From positions 26,392-90,391 of the forward strand of contig CAZDOS010000002.1 of assembly GCA_964507095.1 (NCBI GenBank): 64,000 bases of DNA. The letters are read 5' to 3'. This document shows, piece after piece, positions 1-8,980 of the stretch. Both the position numbers and the translations under genes were made by a program. The stretch is from RGIG3102 sp964507095 (GTDB lineage Bacteria; Bacillota; Clostridia; Oscillospirales; Ruminococcaceae). Position 1 is the stretch's first letter; each line of letters opens with the position of its first letter. The notes beneath the pieces are model-generated. The model saw only the letters and a program-made list of their open reading frames with translations, made no database searches and was not told where the DNA came from.

Positions 1-550
1 TGCCGAATGTGCTCCTCAAGCTCTCGATCCGGTCGACTTCCTTGTTGAAGCCGTCGCCCGTGCCGATTATGCCTCTGACCAGTCTTCCGTCCGCATACGG
101 GGTGTTCATGCAGATCCTTACAAGATCCGGATCCGAAATTAGTTCCCTTACTTCCGTCCACGCTTCTCCGTCGCGGACCTCGATGCCCATAAGCGCCCTG
201 TCCTGAATGTCATATCCGTCGCCGTGATCTTTCTGATCGGTCTGGAATGAGTCAACATTGATTATGCTTTCTCCGACGATTATGTCCTTTACGTCAAGAA
301 AAGGAGAGTGTGCTCCGGCCGTTCCCTGGTTTATTATCAGGTCAGGAGAAAAGCTCTTGATGCCGATATATGTGGAAAGCGCAGCGTTTACCTTTCCCAT
401 CTGAGTCTTCCGCACAACGACCCGGGCTCCGTCGATCGTTCCGCTTGTAAAACGGTAGCCGTCGATATCGACAGTCGAGGGATTCCGGAGGCTGTCTACC
501 AATCCTCTGGTCTCGCTGTCCATGGCCCCGCTGACCAAAATCCTAAGCAT
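1..550 (-). CDS. 5'-methylthioadenosine/S-adenosylhomocysteine nucleosidase-like protein (partial)
   Basis: The N-terminal 183 residues of a nucleoside phosphorylase superfamily protein; the 3' end lies beyond the window edge. Enzymes of this group hydrolyse the glycosidic bond of methylthioadenosine and S-adenosylhomocysteine in methionine salvage. Visible signs are the MLRILVSGAMDSE start, the nucleotide-binding turn INQGTAGAH near residue 75, and VKDIIVGESIINVDSF just after it. The start is the ATG at 550 with GAGGGGAAA upstream. It begins 13 bases after the WYL regulator gene ends, so the two are probably co-transcribed. Other members of the fold, such as futalosine or purine nucleosidases, are not excluded because the catalytic C-terminal half is missing. 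Confidence 0.75.
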   Translation of the reverse strand, partial: MLRILVSGAMDSETRGLVDSLRNPSTVDIDGYRFTSGTIDGARVVVRKTQMGKVNAALSTYIGIKSFSPDLIINQGTAGAHSPFLDVKDIIVGESIINVDSFQTDQKDHGDGYDIQDRALMGIEVRDGEAWTEVRELISDPDLVRICMNTPYADGRLVRGIIGTGDGFNKEVDRIESLRSTFG

Positions 551-563
551 ACTGTTTTCCCCT

Positions 564-1580
564 CTATTTCTTCTTGGTGTCATCCAGCCGTTTGATGCCT
601 CTGTTCAGCATGGTCCTGTACCTTCTTCTGGCTTCCGTCGGTCCTATGATCCGAATGGATTTTTCAAAGCCGAATACCCAGCCGAAGAAGTTGGGACTCA
701 TCGCGACATCTACTCTGGCGATGAAATGTTTCTTGTCAAAGATCTGCGTGTCAACATCCTCGCCGAATCGGTCGATCACGGACTTCATGACAGAGTTCTC
801 GCAAAGGAGCTCTACTGTGACCCTTTCCTCATCATACATCCCAAATACAGCCTTGGTGTAGTCTGAAACGCTGAAATCCCGCGGCTCTGGGAAAGCGTCC
901 TCTTCCAGCATATCCGGTGTGGCGTATATCCTGTCAACTCTGAAGCTGGTCACCTTACTGTGCTTATCTGAATAGCCTACAGTGTAATAGTAATCGCCGT
1001 TCCATATGAGAGCATACGGACTGAATTTATACGGCATACCGTCATTTCTCATTATCTTCTGCTTGTTGGCATCATACTCATAGTAAAGGAAAGATATCTT
1101 CTTTTTCTTGTTTATGGCTTCATTGATACAGTCAACGATGTAGAAGGACCTCTCGTTGTCGGATTTGACCCTTATCTCCGTATGGATGTTGTGTTTAATC
1201 TGCTCCCGCTGATATATGCTGACGAATGATTCCAACTTTGAGATCAGGTTCTCGCTCTTTCGCTCGGTAATGAACTTTGAAGAAGCGATGGCGTCGACTA
1301 TGAGCTTGATCTCCGGCAGTTCAAATGTTCTGGTTATGAGATAGTATCGGTTTGGGCTTCCTTTCCGGATCTCGATCTCCAATCCGCTCTCTCTAAGTGC
1401 GTCGATGTCCCTGGTTACTGTCGTCCTGAATATCTTTATACCGTATTCCTTTTCGAGATATTTCAGTATTTCATTCGTCGACAGCATATGTTCCTCATCG
1501 GAGTACCTGCTCAGTATGGAATTCAGCGCTGCCAGCCTGACTCTTGTAGCATTGTCCAGGGAAGTGTTTTTCTCGCTCAT
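564..1580 (-). CDS. WYL-domain transcriptional regulator
   Basis: A 338-residue regulator with an N-terminal winged helix-turn-helix (about residues 10-80, including TTVTRDIDALRESGLEIE) and a WYL ligand-sensing domain (about 130-225). The WYL core is visible as KKKISFLYYEYD, then PYALIWNGDYYYTVGY and the arginine-rich SFRVDRI strand. The C-terminal part (240-335) fits the WCX extension. WYL proteins usually sense nucleotides or nucleic acids and control nearby or stress genes. It sits 13 bases upstream of a nucleosidase gene on the same strand, so purine-type control of that gene is a reasonable guess, but the sequence does not show it. Confidence 0.85.
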   Translation of the reverse strand: MSEKNTSLDNATRVRLAALNSILSRYSDEEHMLSTNEILKYLEKEYGIKIFRTTVTRDIDALRESGLEIEIRKGSPNRYYLITRTFELPEIKLIVDAIASSKFITERKSENLISKLESFVSIYQREQIKHNIHTEIRVKSDNERSFYIVDCINEAINKKKKISFLYYEYDANKQKIMRNDGMPYKFSPYALIWNGDYYYTVGYSDKHSKVTSFRVDRIYATPDMLEEDAFPEPRDFSVSDYTKAVFGMYDEERVTVELLCENSVMKSVIDRFGEDVDTQIFDKKHFIARVDVAMSPNFFGWVFGFEKSIRIIGPTEARRRYRTMLNRGIKRLDDTKKK

Positions 1581-1906
1581 GACCCTTCTCCTTTTTCTGT
1601 CTTATCCTATTCATTATTATACATTAACCTTCCCTGATAATAAAGCTAACCGATCCCGACAAGCCATATAAACGGGGCAGAGATGCCCTAAACACAAGAC
1701 AGCAGTCTAAACACAGATAAACAAAGGGCAAAAAAGCATATTTCAAGTTTTTCTCAAAATATTTCTATGTTTTTCCTTTTCTTTCTATCTTTTTAGATAC
1801 ATGATTAGACTTTCTCTCAGTATACTTGAATCAGACCAAGGGAATTAAACCTTAACACTAAATAAGAGATCAAAAACACCAACTGATTCAAATTTGGAGG
1901 AAAATC
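1581..1906. promoter_or_regulatory. Divergent, AT-rich intergenic region with a 9-bp inverted repeat before the surface protein gene
   Basis: This 326-base gap separates the minus-strand WYL gene from the plus-strand surface protein gene. It is rich in T and A runs (about 1735-1800). TTGAATCAG at 1826-1834 and CTGATTCAA at 1883-1891 are a perfect 9-base inverted repeat 48 bases apart. The second arm ends just before the ribosome binding site (GGAGG, 1896-1900), so a long leader stem that affects translation is possible. I see no gene or tRNA here. Confidence 0.4.
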
Positions 1907-4147
1907 ATGAAAAAGAGATTCATCACATTAGCACTCGCAGCAGCCATCATCCTTGAAACTTTCCCTGCACAGGGAATCGTCGCTTACGCGGACACGATGG
2001 AAGAGACACAGGCACCTGCTCAGATCGTAGAGATGACAGAGATGCCCGAACAGAAGATTGAGCTCCCTCTCGAGATCGTCGAAGAGAAGAAGATCGAAGA
2101 GGCTCCATTAGCCGAAGAGAAGAAAGAAGCACCTCGGATCGTCGAGGAGATCCCTCGGGTCATCGAAGAGCCGACAGTGGAAGAGCCGGTCATTGAAGAG
2201 CCTGTCGTCGAAGAGCCTGTAAAGGTACAGCCTGAGCAGATCACCTTCACTATCGTGATAGCGAACATCCTTCAGCCGAACGGAACCAGCAAGGACTACA
2301 CACGGACATCCACCCTCAAGCAGGGCTCAACACAGAGCAAGGCATTCAAGTGGTTCGACAACAAGATCACCACAAAGAGCTTCTCCTACAAGGGAACGAA
2401 GTACACCTACACAGGAAGATTCGTGGACGCCAACGGCCGGGAGGTCTCCTTCCCAGTCAAGATGGATCCTTCACTCTACTACGAAGATGTGACCATCGTC
2501 CTCTACCCTGTATACGACATCATCGAGGCCAAGCACCTCAGCGCACAGTACATCGACAACATCTCGACAGCCTCATCAAGCTGGTACAACGTAGACGAGT
2601 TCTCAAGCTACAGACACACCTTCAAGCTGCCTGAGAGCCAGCCGCACTACTCCTTCATCGAGTGGAGAAGCGAAGACGGCACAGCCTACGCACCGGGACA
2701 GAGCTGGTCGGCAACAAAGTCTATCCTGGATCCGATAGCTGACGGCGGCACGCTCACAGTCTCCTTCAGGACATTCTGGCAGCCTTCAGTCACAGTCAAC
2801 TACTACGTAGACGGAACACTGGTCAACTCAGCAGAGAGCTTCGAGTCAGTCAATGTGGGAAGCTACATCCCTCAGACAGAAGACAAGGTAAGGTTCATAG
2901 GCTGGTATGACGCAGCAGGAAACCAGGTATCTGACACCACATTCATCGCTCCGGCGATCACAAGCGAAAGATCAGACAGATACATCGAGAATGTATACGC
3001 AAGATTCGTAACAGACTACACAGTTGAGCACAAGCTCGAGGGTCTTGACGGAACATATGTAACAGTCCTCACAGAAACAGTCAATGACGCAGTCATCGGC
3101 ACAACGGCAACAGCACAGGCACAGAGCTTTGACGGCTTCACCTTCGACGGAAACGTTGATTCAAGAGAAGTCAGAAAAGGCCTTGTCCTCACAGTAAAGT
3201 ACACAAGAAACTCCTACAACGTAACATACTCCTACATGGGTTCACTCATCCCTGAAGGCGCGGAGGATCTCCTTCCTCAGGCAAAGAGCTACAGGTTTGA
3301 AGAATCAATAGCAGCAGAGGCAGCACCTTCAATAGACGGATACACCTTCTCAGGCTGGGATCTCAATGAAGAGACAATGCCAAGCCACGACATCACAGTG
3401 ACCGGCAGCTGGGACTACGCAGATGACACTCTGTCCTACGACGCAAACGGCGGCAAGGGAACAACAGACGCTACTCTGGGCAAGACATTCCACGAAGTAA
3501 CAGTATCAGAGAACTCCTTCAGAAGAGGCGGATACAACTTCAAGGGCTGGAACACAATGGCCGACGGTTCAGGCACGGCATACGCAGCCGGCGACATCTT
3601 CACACTCACAGTTGACACAGACATCCTCTACGCACAGTGGGAGGCTATTCCGGTAGAGATCCCTGCAGACCCGACAATCCCTCAGGTACCTGTAAGGACA
3701 GTTCCAACGACACCTGTAACTCCTGAGACGGAGCCTGCAGTTGAGAACATCAACGAAGAGATCGTACCTCTCGCTCCTGTAGCAGAGGAAGAGATTGAAG
3801 AGATGGCAATGCCTCTCGCAGTAAGACCTGTATGGGCACTGCTCAACCTCATCTCAGCAATATGCACCGGCCTCATCAGCCTGGCAATGATCGCAGGATA
3901 CTTCTTCCTCGGAGATAAGGAAGAGGACGAAGAGAACAACAATGACAGACACCTGTTCACAAGAGTTCTGTCACTCGTACCTGCAGCAGCAGCCATAGTA
4001 ATGTTTATCCTCACAGAGAACATGAACAACCGGATGGTCCTCACAGACAAGTGGACAATATGGATGCTCACAATACTCCTCACGAACATAGTCGCAGCCT
4101 TCGCAGCAAGAAAGGACGACGAGAAGATCGCTGAGAACGATAACTGA
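1907..4147 (+). CDS. Large surface protein with InlB B-type repeats and three C-terminal membrane segments
   Basis: A 746-residue secreted or membrane-anchored protein. A signal peptide (1-28, ending AYADT) is followed by a Glu/Pro/Val-rich stalk (about 35-112). A long beta-rich region follows with InlB B-repeat-like units; YDANGGKGTT...GYNFKGWNT...LYAQWE near 515-580 is the clearest, with an MBG/MucBP-like VEHKLEGLDGTYV near 370. The C-terminus has hydrophobic segments at about 639-669, 682-704 and 715-736 and no LPXTG sorting signal, so it is held by membrane helices instead of sortase. The gene is very rich in C-ending and ACA/GCA codons, suggesting high expression. GGAGG lies 8 bases before ATG. 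Binding partner unknown. Confidence 0.8.
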   Translation: MKKRFITLALAAAIILETFPAQGIVAYADTMEETQAPAQIVEMTEMPEQKIELPLEIVEEKKIEEAPLAEEKKEAPRIVEEIPRVIEEPTVEEPVIEEPVVEEPVKVQPEQITFTIVIANILQPNGTSKDYTRTSTLKQGSTQSKAFKWFDNKITTKSFSYKGTKYTYTGRFVDANGREVSFPVKMDPSLYYEDVTIVLYPVYDIIEAKHLSAQYIDNISTASSSWYNVDEFSSYRHTFKLPESQPHYSFIEWRSEDGTAYAPGQSWSATKSILDPIADGGTLTVSFRTFWQPSVTVNYYVDGTLVNSAESFESVNVGSYIPQTEDKVRFIGWYDAAGNQVSDTTFIAPAITSERSDRYIENVYARFVTDYTVEHKLEGLDGTYVTVLTETVNDAVIGTTATAQAQSFDGFTFDGNVDSREVRKGLVLTVKYTRNSYNVTYSYMGSLIPEGAEDLLPQAKSYRFEESIAAEAAPSIDGYTFSGWDLNEETMPSHDITVTGSWDYADDTLSYDANGGKGTTDATLGKTFHEVTVSENSFRRGGYNFKGWNTMADGSGTAYAAGDIFTLTVDTDILYAQWEAIPVEIPADPTIPQVPVRTVPTTPVTPETEPAVENINEEIVPLAPVAEEEIEEMAMPLAVRPVWALLNLISAICTGLISLAMIAGYFFLGDKEEDEENNNDRHLFTRVLSLVPAAAAIVMFILTENMNNRMVLTDKWTIWMLTILLTNIVAAFAARKDDEKIAENDN

Positions 4148-4181
4148 TATCAACCATTGATCTCTTAATACACATATCCAA

Positions 4182-4215
4182 GCATGATGCAGGCCCACAG
4201 TGGCCTGCATCATGC
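4182..4215 (+). terminator. Hairpin terminator after the surface protein gene
   Basis: A perfect 14-bp stem (GCATGATGCAGGCC, 4182-4195, with its complement at 4202-4215) and a 6-base loop, followed only by ATTT. The strong stem with a short U tract suggests a terminator or an RNA-stabilising 3' end. Confidence 0.6.
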
Positions 4216-4271
4216 ATTTGGCTCGAATCGATTGATTAAACTCATTGAAAGCCTGCTCTCCGAAAGCAAAA

Positions 4272-4303
4272 AGACATCTGTACCATTCAGGATACAGATG
4301 TCT
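4272..4303 (-). terminator. Terminator of the Mrp ATPase gene
   Basis: An 11-bp stem (AGACATCTGTA, 4272-4282, with 4293-4303). On the minus strand it is followed by CTTTTTGCTTT, a classic intrinsic terminator. Confidence 0.8.
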
Positions 4304-4317
4304 CCATCATTTGATTA

Positions 4318-5154
4318 TTAGTCCAGCAGCTTTTCAATGACCGCAATGGCTTCATCCATGTAGTCTCCCTCAAAGAGCTCAATAACTCCCTGGTCAACAT
4401 TCTTGGCAAGCTGAGGATCGATAGGCATTCTTGCGAGAACAGGCACATTGTACTTCTTTGCCAGTTCATCCACATTGCTCTCTCCAAAGACATAGATCTT
4501 TTCACCGCAGTGTGGGCATGTAACATAGCTCATATTCTCGACGATACCGATTATTGGTACAGGCACCGGCATCATTCCCGCCATCTTTACAGCCTTTTCA
4601 ACGATCATTGCTACCTGCTCCTGAGGAGAAGCAACGATGATGATGCCGTCTATGCAGATGGACTGGAAAACAGTGAGCGGAACATCTCCTGTTCCTGGAG
4701 GCATGTCAATGAACATGAAGTCCACATCGCCCCAGATGACATCGGTCCAGAACTGCTTGACCGCATTGGATATGATGGAACCTCTCCATACGACAGGATC
4801 CGTTTCATCCGGAAGAAGGAAGTTTACGCTCATGAGATTGATCCCGGTCTTAGACTTGACCGGAAGAATTCCCATTCCGTTTCCTACGGCTTTCTCATGA
4901 ATTCCGAAAGCCTTGCCTATTGAAGGTCCCGTAATGTCGGCATCAAGGATGGCAGCCTGGTACTCGTGTCTCTGTGCGAGAACAGCCAGAAGGCTCGTTA
5001 CCATGCTCTTTCCTACTCCGCCCTTGCCGCTGACAACGCCAATGACCTTTTTGATCTTGCTTAGTTCATGTGGTGCTTCCTTTGCCGGAGCTCCGCCGTT
5101 CTTTGATGGGCAGTCAACTCCGCAGGATGAGCAGTCATGTGTGCATCCAGCCAT
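4318..5154 (-). CDS. mrp: Mrp/NBP35-family Fe-S cluster carrier ATPase
   Basis: A 278-residue P-loop protein of the Mrp/NBP35 group, which carries Fe-S clusters to apoproteins in the cytoplasm. It has a four-cysteine N-terminus (C4, C8, C11, C15), the deviant Walker A SGKGGVGKS near residue 42, the switch-like MPPGTGD near 145, and the C-terminal CPHC that bridges a cluster between subunits. A longer frame opens at a TTG at 5172, but GGAGAG sits 8-9 bases before the ATG at 5154, and that start puts the cysteine cluster at the extreme N-terminus as in NBP35. Monocistronic, with its own terminator. Confidence 0.92.
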   Translation of the reverse strand: MAGCTHDCSSCGVDCPSKNGGAPAKEAPHELSKIKKVIGVVSGKGGVGKSMVTSLLAVLAQRHEYQAAILDADITGPSIGKAFGIHEKAVGNGMGILPVKSKTGINLMSVNFLLPDETDPVVWRGSIISNAVKQFWTDVIWGDVDFMFIDMPPGTGDVPLTVFQSICIDGIIIVASPQEQVAMIVEKAVKMAGMMPVPVPIIGIVENMSYVTCPHCGEKIYVFGESNVDELAKKYNVPVLARMPIDPQLAKNVDQGVIELFEGDYMDEAIAVIEKLLD

Positions 5155-5230
5155 GTTTATATATCTCTCCAATCTATATTGTATAAATTCAAAGCCAACT
5201 AAAAGTATATCACACTTGTCAAGTGCCGCA

Positions 5231-6217
5231 TCATTCCGGCCGGTCCTTCAGATAATCGTCTTCCGTCAGCTTGAAGCTTCCGGGGAACAGTTTCAGATTC
5301 GAGAAATTTACGGTATCCTTTTCACCGGATCCTCTGCCTTTTTTATGTATCTCGAGTCCCCTTGAGTATTTTGCCATCAGTTCTTTCTTGAGCGCCTTGT
5401 CGAGCCGTCCTTTTTCATCCAGCTTTCTGTAACTGGTCAGCAGCTCCAGCATGAAAAGCTCCCGAGCCCTGTGTACGATCACCTTGTCCGGGCAATCCTC
5501 AAAGTGTTCCCGTCTTGCAAGCGAACCGTCAAACGCAGACCTGTAGTCAGTGTCGTCTGACATGTTCCTTTTTATACCCTCGCTCCTTACAAGGTAGAAG
5601 TAGAGAGGCAGATGCGTCACCGCTATCCTGTCACAGGCTTCGACAGGCTTGTACAGCTGAGTGTCGTCGCTGAAGATCCTTCCGTACTCGAGTGTGATGC
5701 CCTCAAACACTTCTTTTCTGAATATCTTTCCCGCGAACAGCCTGTAGTTCCGGTCTCTTCTGAGCAGCTGTCTGCGGAGAAATTCATTCGGAGAGATGAT
5801 CTCTGTCTCAAAGTCATCCTCCAGATAGAGGAACTCTTCATCCTCGCCCCAGTGAAAGATCCTGTAACTGCACGCGCCCATTGGACAACCTGTCTCTTCC
5901 AGCATCCCAATCATATATTCAACGTACCCGGGAACTATCCTGTCATCGCTGTCTACAAAACAGACATATTCTCCCTTTGCTTCAGATACTGTCCATTCTA
6001 CGGTCCGTATAAAGTCCTTTTCGGTGCTACCGAACGATCTGATGCATCTGATCCTCCGGTCCTCTGCTGCACACTTTTCTACTGTCTCCTGAGGGTAATC
6101 CCTCGTGAATACCGGCAGTATCTCCAGATCGGTATGTGTCTGGGCTATCACGCTCTTAATGCACTTGTTAAGGTATTGCCGGGAGTCTCTCACCGGGATT
6201 ATAACGCTTACTGACAT
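5231..6217 (-). CDS. Family 2 glycosyltransferase
   Basis: A 328-residue cytoplasmic GT-A fold glycosyltransferase. The start SVSVIIPVRDSRQYLNKCI is the nucleotide-sugar binding strand, and YVCFVDSDDRIVPGY near residue 90 carries the metal-binding DxD. The rest of the GT2 domain runs to about 220, with a charged helical tail. It is read away from the next glycosyltransferase, with 84 bases between them, so the pair may share a control region. Sugar and acceptor cannot be read from sequence. Confidence 0.85.
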   Translation of the reverse strand: MSVSVIIPVRDSRQYLNKCIKSVIAQTHTDLEILPVFTRDYPQETVEKCAAEDRRIRCIRSFGSTEKDFIRTVEWTVSEAKGEYVCFVDSDDRIVPGYVEYMIGMLEETGCPMGACSYRIFHWGEDEEFLYLEDDFETEIISPNEFLRRQLLRRDRNYRLFAGKIFRKEVFEGITLEYGRIFSDDTQLYKPVEACDRIAVTHLPLYFYLVRSEGIKRNMSDDTDYRSAFDGSLARREHFEDCPDKVIVHRARELFMLELLTSYRKLDEKGRLDKALKKELMAKYSRGLEIHKKGRGSGEKDTVNFSNLKLFPGSFKLTEDDYLKDRPE

Positions 6218-6301
6218 AGCAACCCTCTGTAACTGTATTTGTTGTTAATTCTATCATATTATGATATATTTTGATACACAAACCACGACAAAGGGGGATT
6301 T

Positions 6302-8155
6302 ATGCGATACACGATAACGATGTGTCTTGACGGCAGGACCTCATCGCCTTCAGATGTTCTTGAACGGCTGAAAAGTCTTGATTACGACAGGGCAGAAGTC
6401 TCTCTTTTCATACTTTCGGGCTACCGCGACAAATATGTCAACAATCTGATCCGGGGCACCCTTGAAGGGCTTGGCTTTCCTGACTATGACATGATGGTCT
6501 TCCCTGCCGACATGACTCGAGAGAACCGGTATAACTACGCCCTCGAGCCTGACCATGCTGACAGCAAGTACATATTGTTTCTCAACGGAGGATACATCCT
6601 TAATAGCGACATACTCAAAGAACTGGACACACGCATATCAGATCTTGGCGACAAGTGTGCGTATGTGATGCATCGTCTGCCTTTCCCCACTGAAAAGCAT
6701 ATCGATCCCGTTGATCTTCATATGCGGATCCCCGACCTCGACTGTTTTGCAATATCCAAACAGACCTTGATCGAAGCAGGCGGGTTTGACCCTTCATTCT
6801 CGTATTCCCGGTCCGAGAGAGACCTGTCCATGAAGCTCGCGCTCACGGGCTGCAGTATCTTCTACTGCACAAGATGCAGAGTGACTTTCGAAAGCCGGAC
6901 TCCAGAAGATCAGAGAGCGAGATATATTTCAGACTCGATAGGTGCATTGAAGTTATCAGCAAAGTACTTCGGTGAATCAAAACTGGCCATGTCGGAGCGG
7001 GACTTCAAGGCGATACTTTCTTCCCCCAGACACTTCGATGGCATCAGAAAGATGCTCATTGCGGAATATGCCCGTTTCAAGCTGTCAAAACACACCTTAA
7101 GGAAATACCGGAGATCCATAGATTCCGACAGGGCTCAATCTGTTTGGGACGAAATATCCATATTCGATGCGGACAGAGGCATTGCTCGCGTTTATGACAT
7201 GCCTGAACAGCCACTTGTTACCGTGGTGATAAGGACTCACAAGAGAGCCGATTATCTGCGTCTGGCCTTACAGTCTGTAAAAAACCAGACCTATGACAAT
7301 ATCGAGATCATCGTAGTAGAAGACGGCGAAGACACCTCCGGCGAAATGATAAACAGGCATTTCCGGGACATGAATATACGCTACTATCCTACCGTCGATC
7401 ACGTCGGGCGCGGCAGGGCTGCGAACATCGGTATAGAAAAGGCCTCTGCGGAATATGTCTGCCTTTTGGATGACGATGACTGCTATTATCCTGAATTCAT
7501 TGAAACGTTCATAAGCACCCTTCTCCATGATCCCGATAATAGTTTCGCTTTCTCGGGTGGCATTTCGGCTCTCATTGACAGCAAGGATGACCCTCTCGAT
7601 CCGTATGTTGTCAGGTCACTTGAAAGGGTCCTGTTCGACCATGTGACTTTGATGGACATGTGCGTTTCCTGCAGAACGACCAGTTCTTCAGCCATGTTCA
7701 GGAAGGAACTGTATTATGAGTGCGGAGGGATGAGAGAGGACATAGACGGCGATGAAGACTGGGCAATGTGGCTAAGGTTCCTGACCAGACATCACAGAGG
7801 AGACGGATATCATCTTGATATCCCCAAGGCACTGAACTTCTTCACCAATACATCCGATATTGATGCGCAGAGAGCAAGAGAGGAAAGGTATTCGGTCTAT
7901 GACAGCATCATGCTGAATGACCCTGACCTTGTATTCACTGTGACCGGCAAGGATCTGAAGATGATGGCCGACACCGTTCTTGCCGACGCGCGGCATCTGA
8001 TCTCCAACAGATCTGCAGAAAGCTATCTATCCAGGCTGAACAGGCTCGGTGCCGAAAACATAGACTATTCCGAGGACGATACTCTGAAACTCAGCGCCAT
8101 TCAGCTTCACAAATACTATTATTATCTAATGGATTCTGCTCTGAATAAGCTGTAG
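6302..8155 (+). CDS. Two-domain glycosyltransferase (tandem GT2 modules)
   Basis: A 617-residue protein with two GT2-like modules. The first (about 1-210) is divergent: it begins RYTITMCLDGRTSSPSDVLE and has YILFLNGGYILN where a DxD is expected, so it may be structural or inactive. The second (about 300-520) is canonical, with PLVTVVIRTHKRADYL, DNIEIIVVEDGED and the acidic CLLDDDDCYYPEFIE. A good ribosome binding site (AAAGGGGG) precedes ATG. Probably builds a cell-surface glycan together with the divergent GT gene beside it; the product is unknown. Confidence 0.82.
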   Translation: MRYTITMCLDGRTSSPSDVLERLKSLDYDRAEVSLFILSGYRDKYVNNLIRGTLEGLGFPDYDMMVFPADMTRENRYNYALEPDHADSKYILFLNGGYILNSDILKELDTRISDLGDKCAYVMHRLPFPTEKHIDPVDLHMRIPDLDCFAISKQTLIEAGGFDPSFSYSRSERDLSMKLALTGCSIFYCTRCRVTFESRTPEDQRARYISDSIGALKLSAKYFGESKLAMSERDFKAILSSPRHFDGIRKMLIAEYARFKLSKHTLRKYRRSIDSDRAQSVWDEISIFDADRGIARVYDMPEQPLVTVVIRTHKRADYLRLALQSVKNQTYDNIEIIVVEDGEDTSGEMINRHFRDMNIRYYPTVDHVGRGRAANIGIEKASAEYVCLLDDDDCYYPEFIETFISTLLHDPDNSFAFSGGISALIDSKDDPLDPYVVRSLERVLFDHVTLMDMCVSCRTTSSSAMFRKELYYECGGMREDIDGDEDWAMWLRFLTRHHRGDGYHLDIPKALNFFTNTSDIDAQRAREERYSVYDSIMLNDPDLVFTVTGKDLKMMADTVLADARHLISNRSAESYLSRLNRLGAENIDYSEDDTLKLSAIQLHKYYYYLMDSALNKL

Positions 8156-8217
8156 CATGCCGGTACAACTTTTCCTTGACACAGCATAGGGCTGGTGGTA
8201 ATATATTAGGGCAATAA

Positions 8218-8294
8218 GCGCTGGTAGCTCAGTTGGATAGAGCGTCTGGCTACGGACCAGAAGGCCGGGGGTTCGAGCCCTCTCCAGCGCACCA
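8218..8294 (+). tRNA. tRNA-Arg (anticodon ACG)
   Basis: A complete 77-base cloverleaf. The acceptor GCGCTGG pairs with CCAGCGC, the D arm is TAGCTCAGTTGGATAGAGC, the anticodon loop CTACGGA gives ACG, the T arm is GGGGGTTCGAGCCCT, and CCA is encoded. ACG is read as ICG after A34 deamination. The gene is the likely target of an old integration; a degenerate copy of its 3' end lies at 13244-13289. Confidence 0.95.
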
Positions 8295-8304
8295 TTGTTG
8301 AAAA

Positions 8305-8337
8305 CCCGTAAATGCAAGGATTCCAAGCATTTACGGG
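8305..8337 (+). terminator. tRNA-Arg terminator
   Basis: An 11-bp stem (CCCGTAAATGC, 8305-8315, with 8327-8337) followed by CTTTTTGTTGTTCTTGTTTT. Its left arm is inside the 46-base stretch repeated at 13244-13289; the right arm is not. Confidence 0.85.
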
Positions 8338-8390
8338 CTTTTTGTTGTTCTTGTTTTATGTGGATTTTGTAGTCAAAAAGGGTTTAAAGT

Positions 8391-8430
8391 GGTATACATT
8401 ATCGATAAAATGTATACCAAAATGTATACC
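8391..8430. repeat. Inverted plus tandem 12-bp repeats (GTATACAT/ATGTATAC) beside the tRNA-Arg
   Basis: GGTATACATT (8391-8400) is inverted relative to AATGTATACC (8409-8418). The unit AAAATGTATACC is then repeated head to tail at 8407-8418 and 8419-8430. Three closely spaced copies next to a tRNA attachment site look like recombinase or excisionase arm sites, or an operator of the lost element. Confidence 0.6.
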
Positions 8431-8499
8431 AAGAATCATTTATTCTTCATTGGGAGAATTACATGCTTTATTGCTGCTGTCAACATATTCTCAAATCAA

Positions 8500-8835
8500 T
8501 CACAGCTTAGCAAATCTCCATCCATATCCAAATGCCTTGTATCTTTTCTTGATTCGAGTGTCGTCTAGATAACTCAGGCACACACTACTTATGGAAGATT
8601 TACAATTTAGATTTTTTGTGTATCCGTTGTCAACAAGCCAACGGGCAGCCTCAGCCCGACTTCTAAAGCTTCTAATGGTTTCTGATGTTTCCAAATCAAA
8701 CATCTCTACTGGCTTAGAACTATTTTTAGCGGATGCCTCTTCTCTTCTTTTAGCATTATTTGCAGCTTGTTCTGGATTATTCTCCGCCCATCTTTTTAAG
8801 GAGTCTTTTCTCTTTTGCCGTTGACCTGCCCTGCT
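8500..8835 (-). pseudogene. C-terminal remnant of an HNH/NUMOD-type endonuclease
   Basis: An open frame of 111 residues with no proper start; it is bounded upstream by TAG at 8836-8838. The part from ATG 8703 is only 67 residues. It has the layout seen at the end of phage-type HNH homing endonucleases: a basic linker (QRQKRKDSLKRWAENNPEQ), a KPVEMFDLETSE strand, an AEAARWLVDNGYT helix-turn-helix and a SISSVCLS repeat ending in YKAFGYGWRF. The HNH catalytic core is absent, so this is a dead fragment of a mobile gene. It lies 200 bases from the tRNA-Arg, inside the proposed element scar. Confidence 0.6.
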
Positions 8836-8980
8836 CTACTGTTTGCGAAAGGAGATCAAAAGCCAGGATGCATTACGCGGTAAAATGTATTCCGCCGAAA
8901 ACGGACCGTTATTATCCGACAGCCATGGTTCTGTGATTAGACTTGTAACTGCAGCACGGTCTTTTCTGACCGCAGCATCA

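Noticed and set aside
4510..4923. Plus-strand open frame over the Mrp gene
   Set aside because: Antisense to a clear Mrp/NBP35 gene with a good start and terminator; no domain.
5612..6214. Plus-strand open frame over the first glycosyltransferase
   Set aside because: Antisense shadow; no ribosome binding site and no recognisable protein features.
8312..8572. 86-codon plus-strand frame after tRNA-Arg
   Set aside because: It spans a terminator and repeats, has no ribosome binding site, and its KCIPKCIP text comes from the tandem 12-base repeat.
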